From Semisulcospira habei (Eukaryota; Mollusca; Gastropoda; Semisulcospiridae): a stretch of 64,000 nt of DNA. The notes under the pieces are model-generated. The model did not search any database. It saw only the letters and a program-made list of their open reading frames with translations, and was not told the origin of the DNA. This document shows positions 23,242-40,690 of this stretch, one piece after another. The stretch covers positions 139,657,712-139,721,711 of the forward strand of contig BTPG01000003.1 in assembly GCA_036245525.1 (NCBI GenBank). The letters are read 5' to 3'. The translations under genes were made by a program, and so were the position numbers. How positions within the stretch are numbered: position 1 is the first letter of the stretch; every line of letters begins with the position of its first letter.

Positions 23242-23325
<84 letters not shown>
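23242..23325. repeat. (TA)n microsatellite
   Basis: Pure TA array of 84 bp between the LINE and the ISL2EU-like element. Confidence 0.95.
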
Positions 23326-23328
<3 letters not shown>

Positions 23329-23425
23329 TGCTACGTCATCAAAATATGCGTGGCGGACAGGGGGCCGCAACAGCCCTACGTTCGGCATTGTTTTGTAACT
23401 AGATCAGCGTTATATTTAAGCCACA

Positions 23426-25521
23426 ATGGTAAATTTTTGTTGTGTTCGGGGCTGCGGACATCGCAGCAACAGAGACCGAGATGTAAGCTTCTTTCGGACA
23501 CCAACTGTTTGCAAAAGAAAGAACTATTTCGAGCGAAAATTGATTCAACAAAGGCGAACCGAGTGGCTGAGTCAGATTTGCAGAAAGCACATTACAGAAA
23601 CTACGACCAAGCCGTGGCACAGAATTTGCTCGCATCATTTCGTATCAGGTTCGTACTGACAGAATTATTACTTAATTCATAGATCGGTCTACAATGTATT
23701 TTAATAAAGAATATTTGTGAAACAGTGAAAACTGTAAAATGCAGAGTTTTAAATTGCCTAAAAGTGACATAGGCCCCCTTCCACCTCATGCCCTCCTCAT
23801 CCAAGAACTACAAGCCGACCGTTTTCTTTACTGATGATCAAGTGGAGTGTGGTGATTGTGTATTTGATAGTTTTCGGGTTGGTTTATAGCTTAACGACCT
23901 GTGGCAAACACATTACAGTGCATAACTAGCAATGGTACTTGGTAGATAGATGGTGGATTAATAATTGTTAGGCCTAGCCTATGTGTTGAAAGCATGACTG
24001 CTTGTTTGCCGACATATAATCCCAACAACATGGCATGTACCATGTAACCTACATACAGGTACTGTGTGTAGACTACATAGTACATGCCATGTCGATGATG
24101 GTACCCAATAAACAAAACCAAACAAATATATATGTACATGTGTGCACTTTTTATCTGGTACTTCTAAGCTTTAATAATGCTTTGTCATTTCTTTTGTTAT
24201 GTTTCTAATAGGAAAACCTGCATGCCTCGAGGACAACACTCATCCTGACTGGATTCCAACAGTTCACATGGGACACAAGAGGGGGAAGAAAGTGAAGGTG
24301 GACAAGTACGAACGTCTGCAGAACAGAAATGCAGCTAAGAAACTGGTGGCAGAGAAACAACTTGCTGATCATGCACCTGTAGATTCAACTGCAGGTGATC
24401 ACATTCCAGACCTTGACAGCACTCGGGACATCGAAACTCAGACCGAAATGACAGGAGAAAACATCGATCAGCTGGAAAGCGTAATAAAACAATTAACAGT
24501 AGAGAATGGAGATCTCACACAAAATCTTTCAGAGAAACTGATGCATGATGAAAACTTTTATCAAAAGAAAGCAGACAGAGTTCGGTTTTATACTGGCCTA
24601 CCTAACTTTGTAATTTTGACGGCACTTGTTTCTTTGATTTCAAAGAATTTGAAAGAAACGCCACAGAATGCTCTGTCAAAGTTCAAACAGGTTGTGTTGA
24701 CTCTGATGCGCCTGCGTTTAAATTTGCCTGAAACTGTAATTGCAGACATATTTGGCATTTCACAGGCTACAGTGTCAAGAACTTTTCATTATGTCATTGA
24801 TGTGCTGTATGTTCAGTTGCAGCCGCTTGTGTTTTGGCCTGATAGAGAGAACTTACGCAGAAACATGCCTGCTTGCATCATGGAGCACTTTGGCAGAAAA
24901 GTTACTGTTATTATTGATTGTTTTGAGGTCAGATTAGAAAGGTCGTCAAGCCTGCAGGCCAAAAACCAGACCTACTCCAACTATAAACATGGTAACACTT
25001 TCAAGATCTTGATAGGAATTACTCCACAGGGAGTTGTGTCAGACATTTCAAAATGTTTTGGAGGTAGGGCAAGTGACAAGTTTGTCACAGAGCATTGCAA
25101 CTTTTTAAATAATCTGCAAGTGGGAGATCTAGTTCTGGCAGACAAGAGGCTTTAATATCCTGTAGGCTTGATGTGTGCTGAAGTTAAAACTCCTGCATTC
25201 ACAAAAGGAAAAAAACAGCTGTCTGCATTTGAAGTTGAGTCCACTCGAAAACTAGCAAATGTAAGGATTCATGTGGAACGAGTGATTGGTTCACTTAGGC
25301 AGAAATACACAATCCTGGATTCAACTTTGCAAACAAGCTACGCTAATACTGATGACAGTAATATGATGGTATTGGACAAAGTAGTTTTTGTTTGTTGTGC
25401 CCTAGTGAACTGTTGTGCCTCAGTAGTTTTGTCAGGTGATGGCAATCTACATGATCTGTCAGCAGTACCAGTCTTAGACCTAGCCCCACAATCAGTGTGT
25501 GATTTGCTGGAGACACAGTAA
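23426..25521 (+). pseudogene. THAP-domain DDE transposase (ISL2EU-type)
   Basis: Exon 1 (23426-23648) encodes a THAP zinc finger: CCVRGCGHRSNRDRD, WLSQICRK and RICSHHFVSG supply the C2CH ligands. Intron 23649-24211 has GT-AG ends and the join restores SGKPACLEDN, phase 1. Exon 2 has a coiled linker, an HTH (LPETVIADIFGISQATVSRT) and a DDE_Tnp_4-like catalytic core: Asp in TVIIDCFEV (24915), Asp in GGRASDKFV (25075), Glu in HVERVIG (25276). The frame stops at 25153-25155 within DKRL. One base later the expected DRGF motif is readable in the shifted frame, and the original frame resumes as GLMCAEVKTPAFTKGKKQLS to the stop at 25521. So a small indel pair inactivates it. AATAAA lies at 25936-25941. 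Confidence 0.88.
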
Positions 25522-27370
25522 CAACCTCGCTTCACAATGGTAATTCATTCTGATTCTCAGAAGCTTTGACTAATTAAGGGCAGTGTGCTGAGCCTCAAGC
25601 TGGGATTATATTTAAATCTAACCTGTATTATTACTGACAGTTTGTGAAGAAGAAATGTTTTGTGCTTTCTTTAGGGATATTTTACTTTGCTATAAAATTT
25701 CATCTTTTGAAGAATGTGTACTCGATTAGTGTCTTACTACATTACTAGATATTAATAATGTATGCTATTTTGATAAGGAAACATTTTTCATCCATTCTAA
25801 ATTAATTTTTAGAGTTTTGTAATTGTACAGCTTTACTATCAGTACTTTGTAGTTTGTTTAATACCAATTCTGGTGCTGAAATGTAGCATTCTTGGCCAGA
25901 CACATTTTGATCAAATCAGTGAAAAGGACAAATATAATAAATTGTTAACATCTTTTTGACTCCATGGCTGTGAGCATACAGCAAATATGGCTTGCAGTTT
26001 GACATTGAAATTTTATAAACGTTGCTACAATACTTTTCTTACAAGGTAGATGTTGTAAACGGTGTTCACTGCCAGTTGCTAAGTAGACACTAAATCATGA
26101 AAATGCAAGTATAGTAAGACTATAAGCGTTTGTTTGTTAAAAAATACATGCTGTGGGCGTGTACAAGAGATAGTTGTGTTTGTCGTTTCCGACTATGAGG
26201 CAACTGCTGTTCCAGTAAAATGAACCTAAGTTTCATTATAGTTGAGAATGTCTTGCCCAGGCACATCCCCACTCTCTCGCCCACAGAGGGATATCAGGAA
26301 GTTGGAGCTGGGGAACGTCCCCACAGGCCAACGAGCTCCCAAGGTTGCAGCACGAGAGCCAGTGCAATGTTGCCTCCTAAAGAGTCCTAGAATTTCATTA
26401 AAAAAAACTAAATACCTGTTAAAAACACAATCCCACTGACAGGGAGACCATTTAATATACAGGACTCACGTTGCTGTTTGCTAAAGTTAAAACGATCACA
26501 CTGATAGCAACAGTAAGGGATAGTATTGCTTGTTTAAAAACTACCAATGCCAGTTGTGTGTATATAATTTGATCATGGGATGAACCTTGTGTTCTTGTTC
26601 CAAGACTGCAAGCATTTTCGTAACTGCCCATTTTAGGTCCATGTTTGTTCATGCTTACGTAACTTGGCCAAGGTATTAAACTTTGTTCTTGTTCAAACGT
26701 TTTCATTGTTGCGATACTGTTTATGTGTGTGTTTGCAAACATGTCTGTCTCGTTCGTCTATCTTTCACACAAATTATCATTGTAATTACAAAAGATAGCT
26801 TTTTGTTTCAACAATATAATTTGTACACATTCTTTGACACATTGCATTGCACACATCATAAAGTTTATAGCTGAAAATTTAAAAACTACAGGTCAAAATT
26901 GCACAACGATCATTCCGGAAAGTGAAACACTTTAATGGCAGCAATCAAATCTCCCAAAACGGAAGAAACCAAACTACACTACATTTTATTAACACTACAT
27001 TTAATTAACTCAGTTGCAAAACAGAAATGACACATTCGTCGCAGAAAGTTCCACATTACACATTTACAGTTTATTAGTAAAGGTGAATTTTGAAATCACT
27101 CCTAGGTTAAGAAAGATTCAGCAAAATTACTGAGCTTTTGCAAATCACAAATCTAAGAATGGTATAAACATTACAACAGTTTGTTTTACCTTTATTTTAG
27201 TTATGTTGCTAATAATATAATTGGTTTACTGTTTAGTTTTTGTGTGTGATGTCTAATATAAAAAATTTGAATAGACTAAATAAATAAAGAAGACAAAATA
27301 GGTGATCCAATTAGGTGATAAAATGTACCTTTCAAAACATGTGGATTAATGATTACAATAACACACAATA
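25522..27370. other. AT-rich region between the convergent transposon genes
   Basis: No coding frame of interest. It holds AATAAA at 25936 for the transposase; at its right edge the minus-strand AATAAA at 27371-27376 would serve the YqaJ gene. The centre (26240-26450) is less AT-rich but unrecognised. Confidence 0.5.
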
Positions 27371-27432
27371 TTTATTCATTTTAAAAAAAAGTACTTGTGT
27401 AGCTACACTAAAAAATATGATAATCAGAATGT

Positions 27433-30511
<3,079 letters not shown>

Positions 30512-30598
30512 ACTTTAAAGGAAAATAAGCGAAATCGTGAACTTTTGGCTTTGAGAATGTCACTCGCTGAATCGGCACGGAGGCTTGCTTGTCCGCCA

Positions 30599-31338
30599 GC
30601 TCAATCACGCCTATGTAATTGCGTACCACGTGATACGCAGAGTGAATAACCTCTATATAGGGCTTACCGTCCCCACGACTAGAAACAGTATGGGTGAGAA
30701 GGATATCCGCAACAATTTACAATACCCAGTGCGCAAAAGGACATCGGGCCTACATCGACCCGATGGTCCTTTTTGCGCATTAACTCGGGTAGCTTCCCAC
30801 TCAACTATTAGAACGGCTGGTATCCGCAAGAGGCATGGCTCCGCGATTGCGTTTTCAGCTGCAAGAGGTTATGAGAATCTATTGCAGTTCTCTGGCTCTA
30901 TTTATGTTCATGTGTCTCAGTCTGAGGAGGGGACGCTCAGCGCGCATGATTATTCTTAAACCTTCGACTGAGTTAACACAAAATAGACGTCCAACCCAAT
31001 ATGAATATGCCTTACCTCGCGTGCATTTCCCTGCTAGTTGACTCGCAAAGGAGAGGTGGTCAGATTTTCCTTGGCGGAAATGAACGTAAGGACTTGTTTT
31101 GTCTCGTTAGTCGACATTGCTGAAACGGGTACGGCGGATCAGAATGTGGAAAACGCTGCGCAGAACGTGTCCACACTGTGCTAAAACTGTGCCAAAGTGG
31201 GTCTAAAGAATACCAATTGAGCGTTTTCAAACCTCCCCTTCAATGCTGCCAGACGACACCGCTCAGCGAAAAAGACACGTAACTAGGCGTCTGTCAAGTT
31301 CTGCCGAGCGGTATCGTCTGTAGCCAGTTTTTGAGCGG
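30599..31338. other. Intergenic DNA with palindromes
   Basis: Palindromes are TGCGTACCACGTGATACGCA near 30622-30641 (imperfect) and the hairpin 30730-30779 (TGCGCAAAAGGACATCGGG facing CCCGATGGTCCTTTTTGCGCA). A third weak pair (GACACCGCTC/GAGCGGTATC) lies at 31252-31320. No gene. Confidence 0.5.
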
Positions 31339-31421
31339 TTACCTCATTCGAGACGTCCTGCCTCCGAATACTGACGCGGCATAAGCCGCGTATCAGGAGG
31401 CAGCACGTCTCGAATGAGTTA
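31339..31421. repeat. Hairpin with CTCATTCGAGACGT arms
   Basis: The left arm CTCATTCGAGACGTCCTGCC and right arm GGAGGCAGCACGTCTCGAAT pair with few mismatches around an inner GCGGC/GCCGC. The outer CTCATTCG/CGAATGAG matches the TTAA-ended palindrome at 52560-52607, but here the ends read TTAC. Confidence 0.75.
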
Positions 31422-31968
31422 CGGTTACGATTTTTGTATGGAGATTTGTGTTACAGCTTGGTTTAGACATTGTACAATTATCGTAAACGATTTCAAGTAG
31501 TATTGACAGGACGTTTAGCTTGGAGTTGGGCCGATGTCATCGCAGAAACCTTGTTTCGTAAATAAGCACATTTATGTACTTCTCCGACGCCTGTACGGCG
31601 TGAAACGCAGTGTTCTCGTCTATGCCACAAGGCCGTTATTTCACTTTCGTGAAACTCGAGAAGAGTGTTTGCTATGGTACTGTGACTACTCTGTCGAAGT
31701 CCGGATGTTCAAGTTCACAGGATCTGCGATTTTTTTTCACTTACGGATGCCGCAAGGGCCAAAATCATAGACAACTTTACGTCTAAAACAGTCGCCTCGC
31801 TGACCTTGCAAGAATTCAGTAGTGGACATTTTTCGTGAAAAGCACGGCTGTTTTCGAAGTTGCATTCTGCATGGATAAGGAGTACTAAAACTTCAAGACC
31901 AAACGCAGAAAGTGTAAGTACAATTTTCACTTTAAGCGCTAAAAATGCGCGAAATGGAACAGAATTTA
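31422..31968. other. Intergenic DNA, nothing recognised
   Basis: No supported gene or repeat. Confidence 0.3.
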
Positions 31969-32041
31969 ATAGCTCTAAGGTCGTGTCTGATAAGTCTGGC
32001 GCCTGCAGGCGCCAGGTTGATCAGACACTGCCTTAGAGCTA
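31969..32041. repeat. Hairpin related to family A
   Basis: The arms TAGCTCTAAGG and CCTTAGAGCTA close a hairpin with inner GTGTCTGAT/ATCAGACAC-like blocks and GGCGCCTG/CAGGCGCC at the tip. Sequence differs from family A but the layout is the same. Confidence 0.7.
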
Positions 32042-32349
32042 TAAGTCAGCCGAACTCCCGTCAAATAGCTTTGGGACATTATTTGTCTTCAGGGCCATCA
32101 CTCCTTCGTCGATGTGTATAGGTCACATTGAAATCGGAGGACGCATAAACCTACCGGTGAGAAGAGCCGTCACCGGATTTATGGCGAAGGTTAGTGCATG
32201 CGCACACATATATTAGAGTCTAGAGTAGTAGGGGCGCTCAAACGGGCGTTGAGACTTGTTGAAGGTAAGGATGTAGTATACGTTTGAAGGTGGTGGAACG
32301 GTTCACACAGTAATCAAAAACGTGACAGGCAGATAGTCACGTATTTTTG

Positions 32350-32372
32350 TCACACACACACACCGCACACGC

Positions 32373-32442
<70 letters not shown>
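32350..32442. repeat. (AC)n microsatellite
   Basis: AC array with a few CG interruptions at its left end. Confidence 0.95.
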
Positions 32443-32443
<1 letters not shown>

Positions 32444-32664
32444 GAGAGACAGAGAGAGCGAGCGTAAGTACATGTGCAGAGTTGTACACTTAAACCATTT
32501 AAAGTATCATAAATCTGAAGACCCTCGTCAGTACCATTTGTGTTTGTCATGCCTGGTCGACACACCTAATAAATCTTAACAACAGTTTGGACACGCAGCC
32601 AAAGACAAACACGTATTCGCACTTACTTAGTCTGCGCAGCCGTTAATGTGTCAGTCTATTTTTA

Positions 32665-32820
32665 GCCGTTTCTCGTACTGATAGCGTTATATTTCTAGAA
32701 CGGACAGGAGTCATTGTCATGTTACTTCATATAAATCTATTGTTTTGCTGTTTCTTGTACTGAAAGCGGTGTATTTCTAGAATGGTGTGGAGTCATTGTC
32801 AGGTTACTTGATATAAAGAC
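32665..32820. repeat. Direct duplication, two units of about 82 bp
   Basis: Unit 1 (from 32665) and unit 2 (from 32747) share TTTCTWGTACTGA, TATTTCTAGAA, GGAGTCATTGTCA and GTTACTT.ATATAAA with moderate divergence. Confidence 0.65.
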
Positions 32821-32935
32821 GACGTGTGCTGAACTGGATTGTCCTGCGTCTAAGTGAACCGCAACTAGACGTGTGTAGCGTTTCTCGACCAATTGTAACA
32901 TAAGTGTATCTTTGAACAGTTACGCGGTAGTGGAC

Positions 32936-33117
32936 CATAACTCCAAGGCCGCATTTCCCAAATTTTGGAGGTGTCACCTAACGACTGTTTACCAGCTGCA
33001 GGCGATGAATCAAGGGTAGTGCCAGATTAGCTTGGCGCCTGATGGCGTCAAGCTAATCTGGCACTTCCCTTAAATGTGCATGATCGATCCGTGTAGTCCG
33101 TCGGGGCTAAATTAAGG
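32936..33117. repeat. Foldback element, family A
   Basis: The hairpin 33009-33073 (CAAGGGTAGTGCCAGATTAG against CTAATCTGGCACTTCCCTT) sits between CCCAAATTTTGGAGGTGTCA on the left and GTCGGGGCTAAATTAA on the right, as in the copy at 53239-53462. The left TTAA end is eroded. Confidence 0.7.
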
Positions 33118-33189
33118 TATGTAGACAGGACCACGCCTGTGCACGTAGCGGAGGTAAGGACTACGTCCCGTACGACCCACTAGGCTGCA

Positions 33190-35263
<2,074 letters not shown>

Positions 35264-35273
35264 NNNNNNNNNN
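35264..35273. other. Assembly gap (10 N)
   Basis: A run of ten N. The left side ends inside the LINE and the right side starts in the CG part of the microsatellite found at 33503. The placeholder size indicates unknown length, and the flanks overlap (see findings). Confidence 0.98.
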
Positions 35274-35321
35274 CGCGCGCGCGCGCGCGCACACATGATG
35301 AGCCGGCAGACAAAATGGTCT

Positions 35322-36894
35322 TTAAGTATATGCAACAGAGAAAAGGTGTGTTTTAAGCTTGGATTTGAAAATGGAGAGAGATGATGAGTGACGCACATCA
35401 GCTGGGAGAACGCTCCATGTAATGGGACCAAAATACGAAAATGCACGATGACCTTGAGTGACCTTATTACGTCTAGGGATACGGAAAACACGAGTGTCTG
35501 AAGCAGAGCGTAGTGAGCGGGACAAGATACAGCTGGACAAGATCAGATAAGTAAGGAGGGGCAGAACCAGAGATGATGTTGAAACAAATAACACAGACAG
35601 AATTCTGTATGAAATTAGCAGCCAGTGCAAATCAGCTGGTAGAGGCATAATCTATTCACGTTTCGGTACACGAAAAATCAGACTGCAGCACAGTTCATGA
35701 CTCTCTGGATTTGGTCAAGAAGATTTTGAGGAACACCGGACAAAAGAGAATTGCAATAGTCTATTCGGGACAGCACAAGGGAGGTAACAAGTGTTTTGGT
35801 AACTTCAACAGTCAGCAGATGTCGAACAGTGTTGATACTTCTGAGTTCAGTGAAGGCAAGCTGGCAAACTTTCTTGACTTGTTCCTTCATTGTCAGCCTG
35901 TTGTCAAAAATGACACCCAAGTTGCGGGCCGGGCTAGAAAAGGAGATGGTGCTCACCATCATTGACTCATGAAGATCAGCACTGCACGTAGAGGAGCACG
36001 TCATTCGGAGGGCCTCAGTCTTGTCACTGTTCAGCTGGAGCTTGTTCTGTGTGGTCCACTTCTGAACATCACAAATACAAGCCTCCGTAGACTGCACCAT
36101 CCGATCAACATGTTCACGAGGGGAGTGTTTGTACAATTCTGTATCATCTGCATATAAACGATAAGAAACAACGTGACGCTCAATGACATGCGACAGGGGC
36201 TGTGCATACAAAGTAAAAAGAACAGGCCCCAAAACCGACCCTTGTGGAACGCCACAAAGCAGCTCAACAGGGTGGGACTCAAATCCTGCCACTGAAACCA
36301 TCAGCAAGCGACCAACAAAGTAGGATTTGAAAAATTTCAGTGCAGTGCTTTGAATGCCAAACACATCACGAAGGCGGGCAAGTAGAATGGCATGGTAAAT
36401 GGTATCAAACGCTGCGCTCAGATCGAGCAGTCAGAACAGATATTAGCTCCTAATACCTAGCTGCAAGTAGGTCATTCACAACACGCAGCAATGCTGTCTC
36501 GGTGCTATGACCAGACCTATATGCTGACCGGAACACATGCCACAGACCATTATTCTTGATATGGTCTAGCAGCTATCTTTTCCAGAAGCTTTGAAAGAAA
36601 AGGTAGGCTGGATTCGGGTCTGTAGTTTTTCAAACTGCGGGGATCAAGTGAAGGTTTCTTTAAGAGCGGCTTAACAATTGCATTTTTGAAACAGGTAGGT
36701 ACAGTGCCGTGCAAGAGGGACTCATTTACAGTAGCTGTAACAACTGGTACAATTGCATCTTTACATTCAAAAAGAAGGGACAAAGGCACAGTGTGTAGCT
36801 CACATGTCTTGAGAGACATCTTACTCATGGCGTCCAGCACTACCTTTTCAGTCACTGGACTAAAGCACGCAAGAGGAGTGCCAGCAAAACACAT
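35322..36894 (-). pseudogene. L2/CR1-like LINE reverse transcriptase
   Basis: The N-terminal RT part (36550-36894) reads VVTATVNESLLHGTVPTCFK and AIVKPLLKKPSLDPRSLKNY. Frame breaks near 36430-36550 separate it from FGIQSTALKFFKSYFVGRLL, LCGVPQGSVLGPVLFTLYAQ and the catalytic SYRLYADDTELYKH (36140-36165). The frame stops at 35678 and resumes at 35648 with the C-terminal region ending SIFKSKLKTHLF, characteristic of CR1/L2 clades. At least two breaks, so a pseudogene. Confidence 0.87.
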
Positions 36895-36950
36895 AGATTC
36901 AAACGAGCAAGATATCTGAGCATTATCACATTTGTCAATGTTGTCACGTA

Positions 36951-38140
36951 TTATTCTGACTTTGGAACAGAAAAAGCGAGAGAACAGTTCTGGGAGATCG
37001 CGGATTGGGTGTGGACAAATTTGGTCTTACCCAAGAGTCCATTAGTCACACGGAAAAGTTCTTTGCAAGTACTTGCTGCAGCAACGTTTGCGCAGATGAA
37101 AGCAGTCTTGGCATTGGTGGTCAAGCGAGTGATCTTATACTTCAAACCATTCAGAATCTGTTTATGAACAGTCAGCCCAGACTTGAGCCAACACCTCTCT
37201 GCCTGACGCCTTTCGTGCTTCAAGGTGCGCAGTTCAGCGGCCACAGACGGGTACCAGGGCGTGGAGTGATGCTGCGACACCCGGCGGCGAGTGGCGGGAG
37301 CAAGCTGGTCTAGGACCTCCCGCAGATCAGCGTTGAGTTGCTCGGCAGAGACGTGGGGATGGATGCCGACAAAGTCTGCAACATCGGCTATGAACTTGTC
37401 ATGGTCGATCCCCTTGAGGTTTCTCGAAGTCTTAGTAACAGGCTGCAGCTGAGGTTTGATTGTATCCAAAAGACACAGAACTGGAAAATGGTCAGAAGAC
37501 ATGGTGTGGCTCACAGAGGCAGACCTAAATATGAAGTCCGCCTCTCTATACACGACCCAGTCGAGTGTATGACCTTTGGTATGAGTAGGCTGATGCACGC
37601 CTTGAGACACACTGAAGGTTTGTAACAGGTCAAGCATACGAGCCGTGCTGGTGTTGGAAGGACAGTCGAATTGAAAGTTGAAGTCGCCGACAATCACAAG
37701 CTTACCACCCAAAGAATTACAGTGCTCCATTAAATCAGCAAACTCGCTGAAAAACGTAGTGTCTGTAAGTCTATTCTTTCTGTTGGGGGGGGGGGGGGGG
37801 GGGTGGACGGTACAGACAGTACAAGTGCACATGCTGCGGCACAGAAAGTGTAAACTGGGCATGTTTAAACGTTGAATGAGAAAAGGGGAATGATGATGTG
37901 ATGTTGGCATGCTCCAATAAACTGTCACGGATCAAAAAAGCCAGTCCTCCACCACGAGTAGCACGGGGGAAGGATCTGAGGCAATAGCCAGATGGAGTTA
38001 TGTCCACACACTTCGCCTCGTCTCCTTGACATTTAAGTCAGGTCTCTGTCAGGAACAACACATCGATGTTCTGGTCATGCACAAAATTACATACATCAGT
38101 CCTTTTGTCACGCTGTTCCACTGATTGTGCATTGAAATTT
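36951..38140 (-). pseudogene. L2/CR1-like LINE endonuclease
   Basis: The N-terminal part reads FNAQSVEQRDKRTDV and DVLFLTET, then a TGA where a Trp codon is expected (38036-38038), then CVDITPSGYCLRSFPRATRG and GGGLAFLIRDSLL. A poly-G run (37785-37803 on the plus strand) lies in the frame and shifts it. After it come LVIVGDFNFQFD (catalytic GDFNF), TLDWVV and SHTMSSDHFPVL (SDH motif) of the APE-type fold. The domain would nick target DNA. The stop codon and homopolymer shift make it inactive; the tandem copy at 41768-42960 shares both. Confidence 0.85.
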
Positions 38141-39294
38141 ATGCTTGGATCAGACAAAATGTAAGTCAATATTGTTTTTGTTTAGCATCCTCTAGCTGCA
38201 AATAGATTGGCGCACCTGCAGCTAGTTGCAGAGGTAATAAATGTGGCCGCAAACTGTCATAATTTGATGAAATCTGCGAGATTTAAGTGTGCAAAATTTG
38301 ATCGATCGCGTGTCCGATTCGTCAGGCCATATTCTGCTGCTTAGCTGCGTTTACACTACACTAAATACACTAGTCAACATTCTTGTGGGTTGTACAAATG
38401 ACAATACGTGGTCAGGTTAGGGGATTTTAGTGTCCTTCAAACTGAAAAAGGCTATTTGATGTTGGGACTACGGTGTGCAAAAGACGATCTCGGTTGTTCA
38501 GAAATAGCCTAGGGTGTCAAGGATTTGGGACTACACTGTGCACATGACAGAAACAGGAAACATATCTTGTTTGAAGTACTTTTAATGCAACTAGTAGGTA
38601 TGACATTTCCAAATGCCAAAACAAAAATTAACTTTTAAAGTAAAGCAAATATATTTAGGCGAATAATGTGTATTATGTAAAATAAATTATATTTGCAAAA
38701 CAAGAAAGTTCGTAAAAATATAAAGATGTGACCGGCTTGTGTTTTTTTTTAAAAGTCCCTTCTATTTATAGAAGGGACTTTTTAGGATAGGTTGCGGTGG
38801 GGCGAATTTAATAGCATGTCCATGATGTCAAAGGGGGGCAGGCCTAAACCTCTGACAACTGAAGTAACAAGATAAAAAGTACGTCATGTCTAGTTACGCT
38901 AACCTCGCTGCTGAACGTACATTAGGCCGTGTGTGTGTGCGTGTGCGTGTGCGTGCGTGCGTGTGTGTGTGGAGGCGGGGGAGGGGGGAGGGGACACAAA
39001 ACTCTCAGATCATTGCTGTATGCACAAGCTTGAAACTTGGCGAAATCCTTTATTTAAGGGGTGGCTAAGAGAGCCTCCGAGCTTGTTGTAACTGGATGTC
39101 TCATTGAAGACATAAAAGACCGTTTATAGAAAGTAGGTTGACCCAGATTAGAGTCCGTATTTTTGGTCATATTTACTTGAAATTTTGGATTTAGCTAGTT
39201 TCGAGAAAGACATTGGATGAGTTCGTTAGCCAACTTTGTACCTTTTCCACGTTTTGAATATTAATTCCATTTTGCAAGTTTTGGATTCACTATA

Positions 39295-39633
39295 CCCCCA
39301 CCCTCGTCTGCCCTGGGGGACTTGGGTGGGGTTAACTACCTTTTAGTTCCCAGGGTCACCCTGGTCGACCCCACAGGGTGGGTTTTCCTCTCTATTCTGG
39401 GGCATGTGTTTCTGTCTACCCTTGGTCCATTCACCCGTATTTTTATTTTTTAAGCTCTCCCTACTGTCTGCGCTGCCTGTAGCTCTTGATATTGGACGTG
39501 TGTTGCTAAAAGACCGGCTAGCGACATACATTCAATATTCTGTTTAGTTTTTTTTTTTTTATTTATTCACAAGCAGTGCAGGCATGTCCTGAGAAAGTCT
39601 TGTTGCTGTCGGGACGTTAAGCAATGTACAACC
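39295..39633 (+). mobile_element. SINE-like retroposon B
   Basis: From CCCCCACCCTCGTCTGCCCT to TGTCGGGACGTTAAGCAATG and a tail ACAACC. Possible target duplications GGATTCACT and GGATCCACT flank it. Other copies: 44109-44447, 47919-48280 (inverted, tail GGTTGGTTGT) and 56589-56954. Confidence 0.7.
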
Positions 39634-39649
39634 TACCTGGATCCACTTT

Positions 39650-40090
39650 AATATACTCCCATCAAATAGTCAGCCCTGGAAGAGGCTGTGTGGAACAAAC
39701 AGTCAGCCCTGGAAAAGGCTGCGTGCCTTTCGGATGGGTGACGTGAAACATCAATTTCGTCACTGTGTACACAGGTCCTGAGACTAATGATGTCATGACG
39801 TCAAGCTTATAGTGACGTCATTTTGCTGCTCCCGCTATTTTCCTTCAGAATTCTGTCTCTACTCCAGCCCACAGTGCGTGCTAATGGCGGGAAGCGCCGT
39901 TTGTCCGTCTTTGTTTGTGTCTGCCGGCGTGTGTGTTGATCAGAAGATGGTTTTGAGAGGAGGGAAATGGATCATAAGGTTAAAAATATGAACAACTGTG
40001 AATGTTCCTAAAAGAAAAACGCATTTGAGCTCCAAACAATGCCGTAGACGTTTGGATGAAATCCTCATCTTGTTCAATAGAAGATATTTC
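39650..40090. repeat. Dispersed repeat (copy without the Gypsy insertion)
   Basis: ACTCCCATCAAATAGTCAGC to CCAAACAATGCCGTAGACG. It gives the uninterrupted form of the sequence split by the Gypsy element at 4850-10030 and is repeated at 44465-44890. Confidence 0.65.
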
Positions 40091-40159
40091 AACATGAAGA
40101 TCAGACCAAAGACAAAAGGTAGAGACTCTTGACAAGGAGGACAGCTCTCATATAGAAGG

Positions 40160-40690
40160 GACTTTGTGGATTATGGTTCATCCCATCTTGTTTAATGGTG
40201 AACTGATGTAAGACGATTCAAAGCCTCAAACTATGGTTGGAATATATTGTATTTACATCTGAATAAAAAGGTAAGATTTGTCTATAACACGACTAACAGT
40301 TTCGTAACACAACTGACAGTCTCATAACACGACTGACAGTCATCTTGTCATTCGTGTTGCGATTTACATCTGGTTCAATACATCACAATAAAGATACAGA
40401 ATATATTGTTGTTTTACAGCTTGCAAGCTGTTCAGCTTAATATACATCTTCTTTAGATGAAGCTTGCAACGTGACCATTAGAAAACACAGAATGAGCATA
40501 CCCACAGCTCTTCGTGTCTTTGGTAACACAACTAACATCAGCTGTTAGTTGTATTACCATAGTTAGTTACGGCTAAAAAAAAAAAAAAGCAGCAAGGTTT
40601 GTAAATCCAACCGTATTTCTTCTTCTTCTTCGTCTTCTTTTTGTGGGAATATTCTGCTCGGATTGAAGTGGTCCATCATGCATGCACTTC
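40160..40690. other. Non-coding DNA at the end of duplication unit 1
   Basis: Contains three ACACRACTRACAGT repeats (40286-40340), a small palindrome AACTAACATCAGCTGTTAGTT (40530-40550) and a poly-A/CTTCTT tail region. No gene. Confidence 0.45.

Larger units (their letters stand above)
35274..38550 (-). mobile_element. L2/CR1-like LINE with 5' region
   Basis: The same element with its 5' part present. Minus-strand order: 5' untranslated region (about 38140-38550), endonuclease (36951-38140), reverse transcriptase (35680-36900), C-terminal domain (35322-35648). The 5' untranslated region recurs alone, inverted, at 46390-46790. After removing the contig overlap the element is about 3.6 kb. Confidence 0.82.
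38753..40164. mobile_element. Non-autonomous TIR element (1-kb family), with insertions
   Basis: It starts AAGTCCCTTCTAT and ends ATAGAAGGGACTT, with a second facing copy of the terminus at 38768-38780 making a terminal palindrome. Internal blocks (AAGCTTGAAACTTGGCGAAA, GTTGACCCAGATTAGAGTCC, GATGAGTTCGTTAGCCA) are shared with the copies at 43563, 47249, 53955 and 61485. A SINE (39295-39633) and the dispersed repeat 39650-40090 lie inside. No transposase. Confidence 0.75.
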
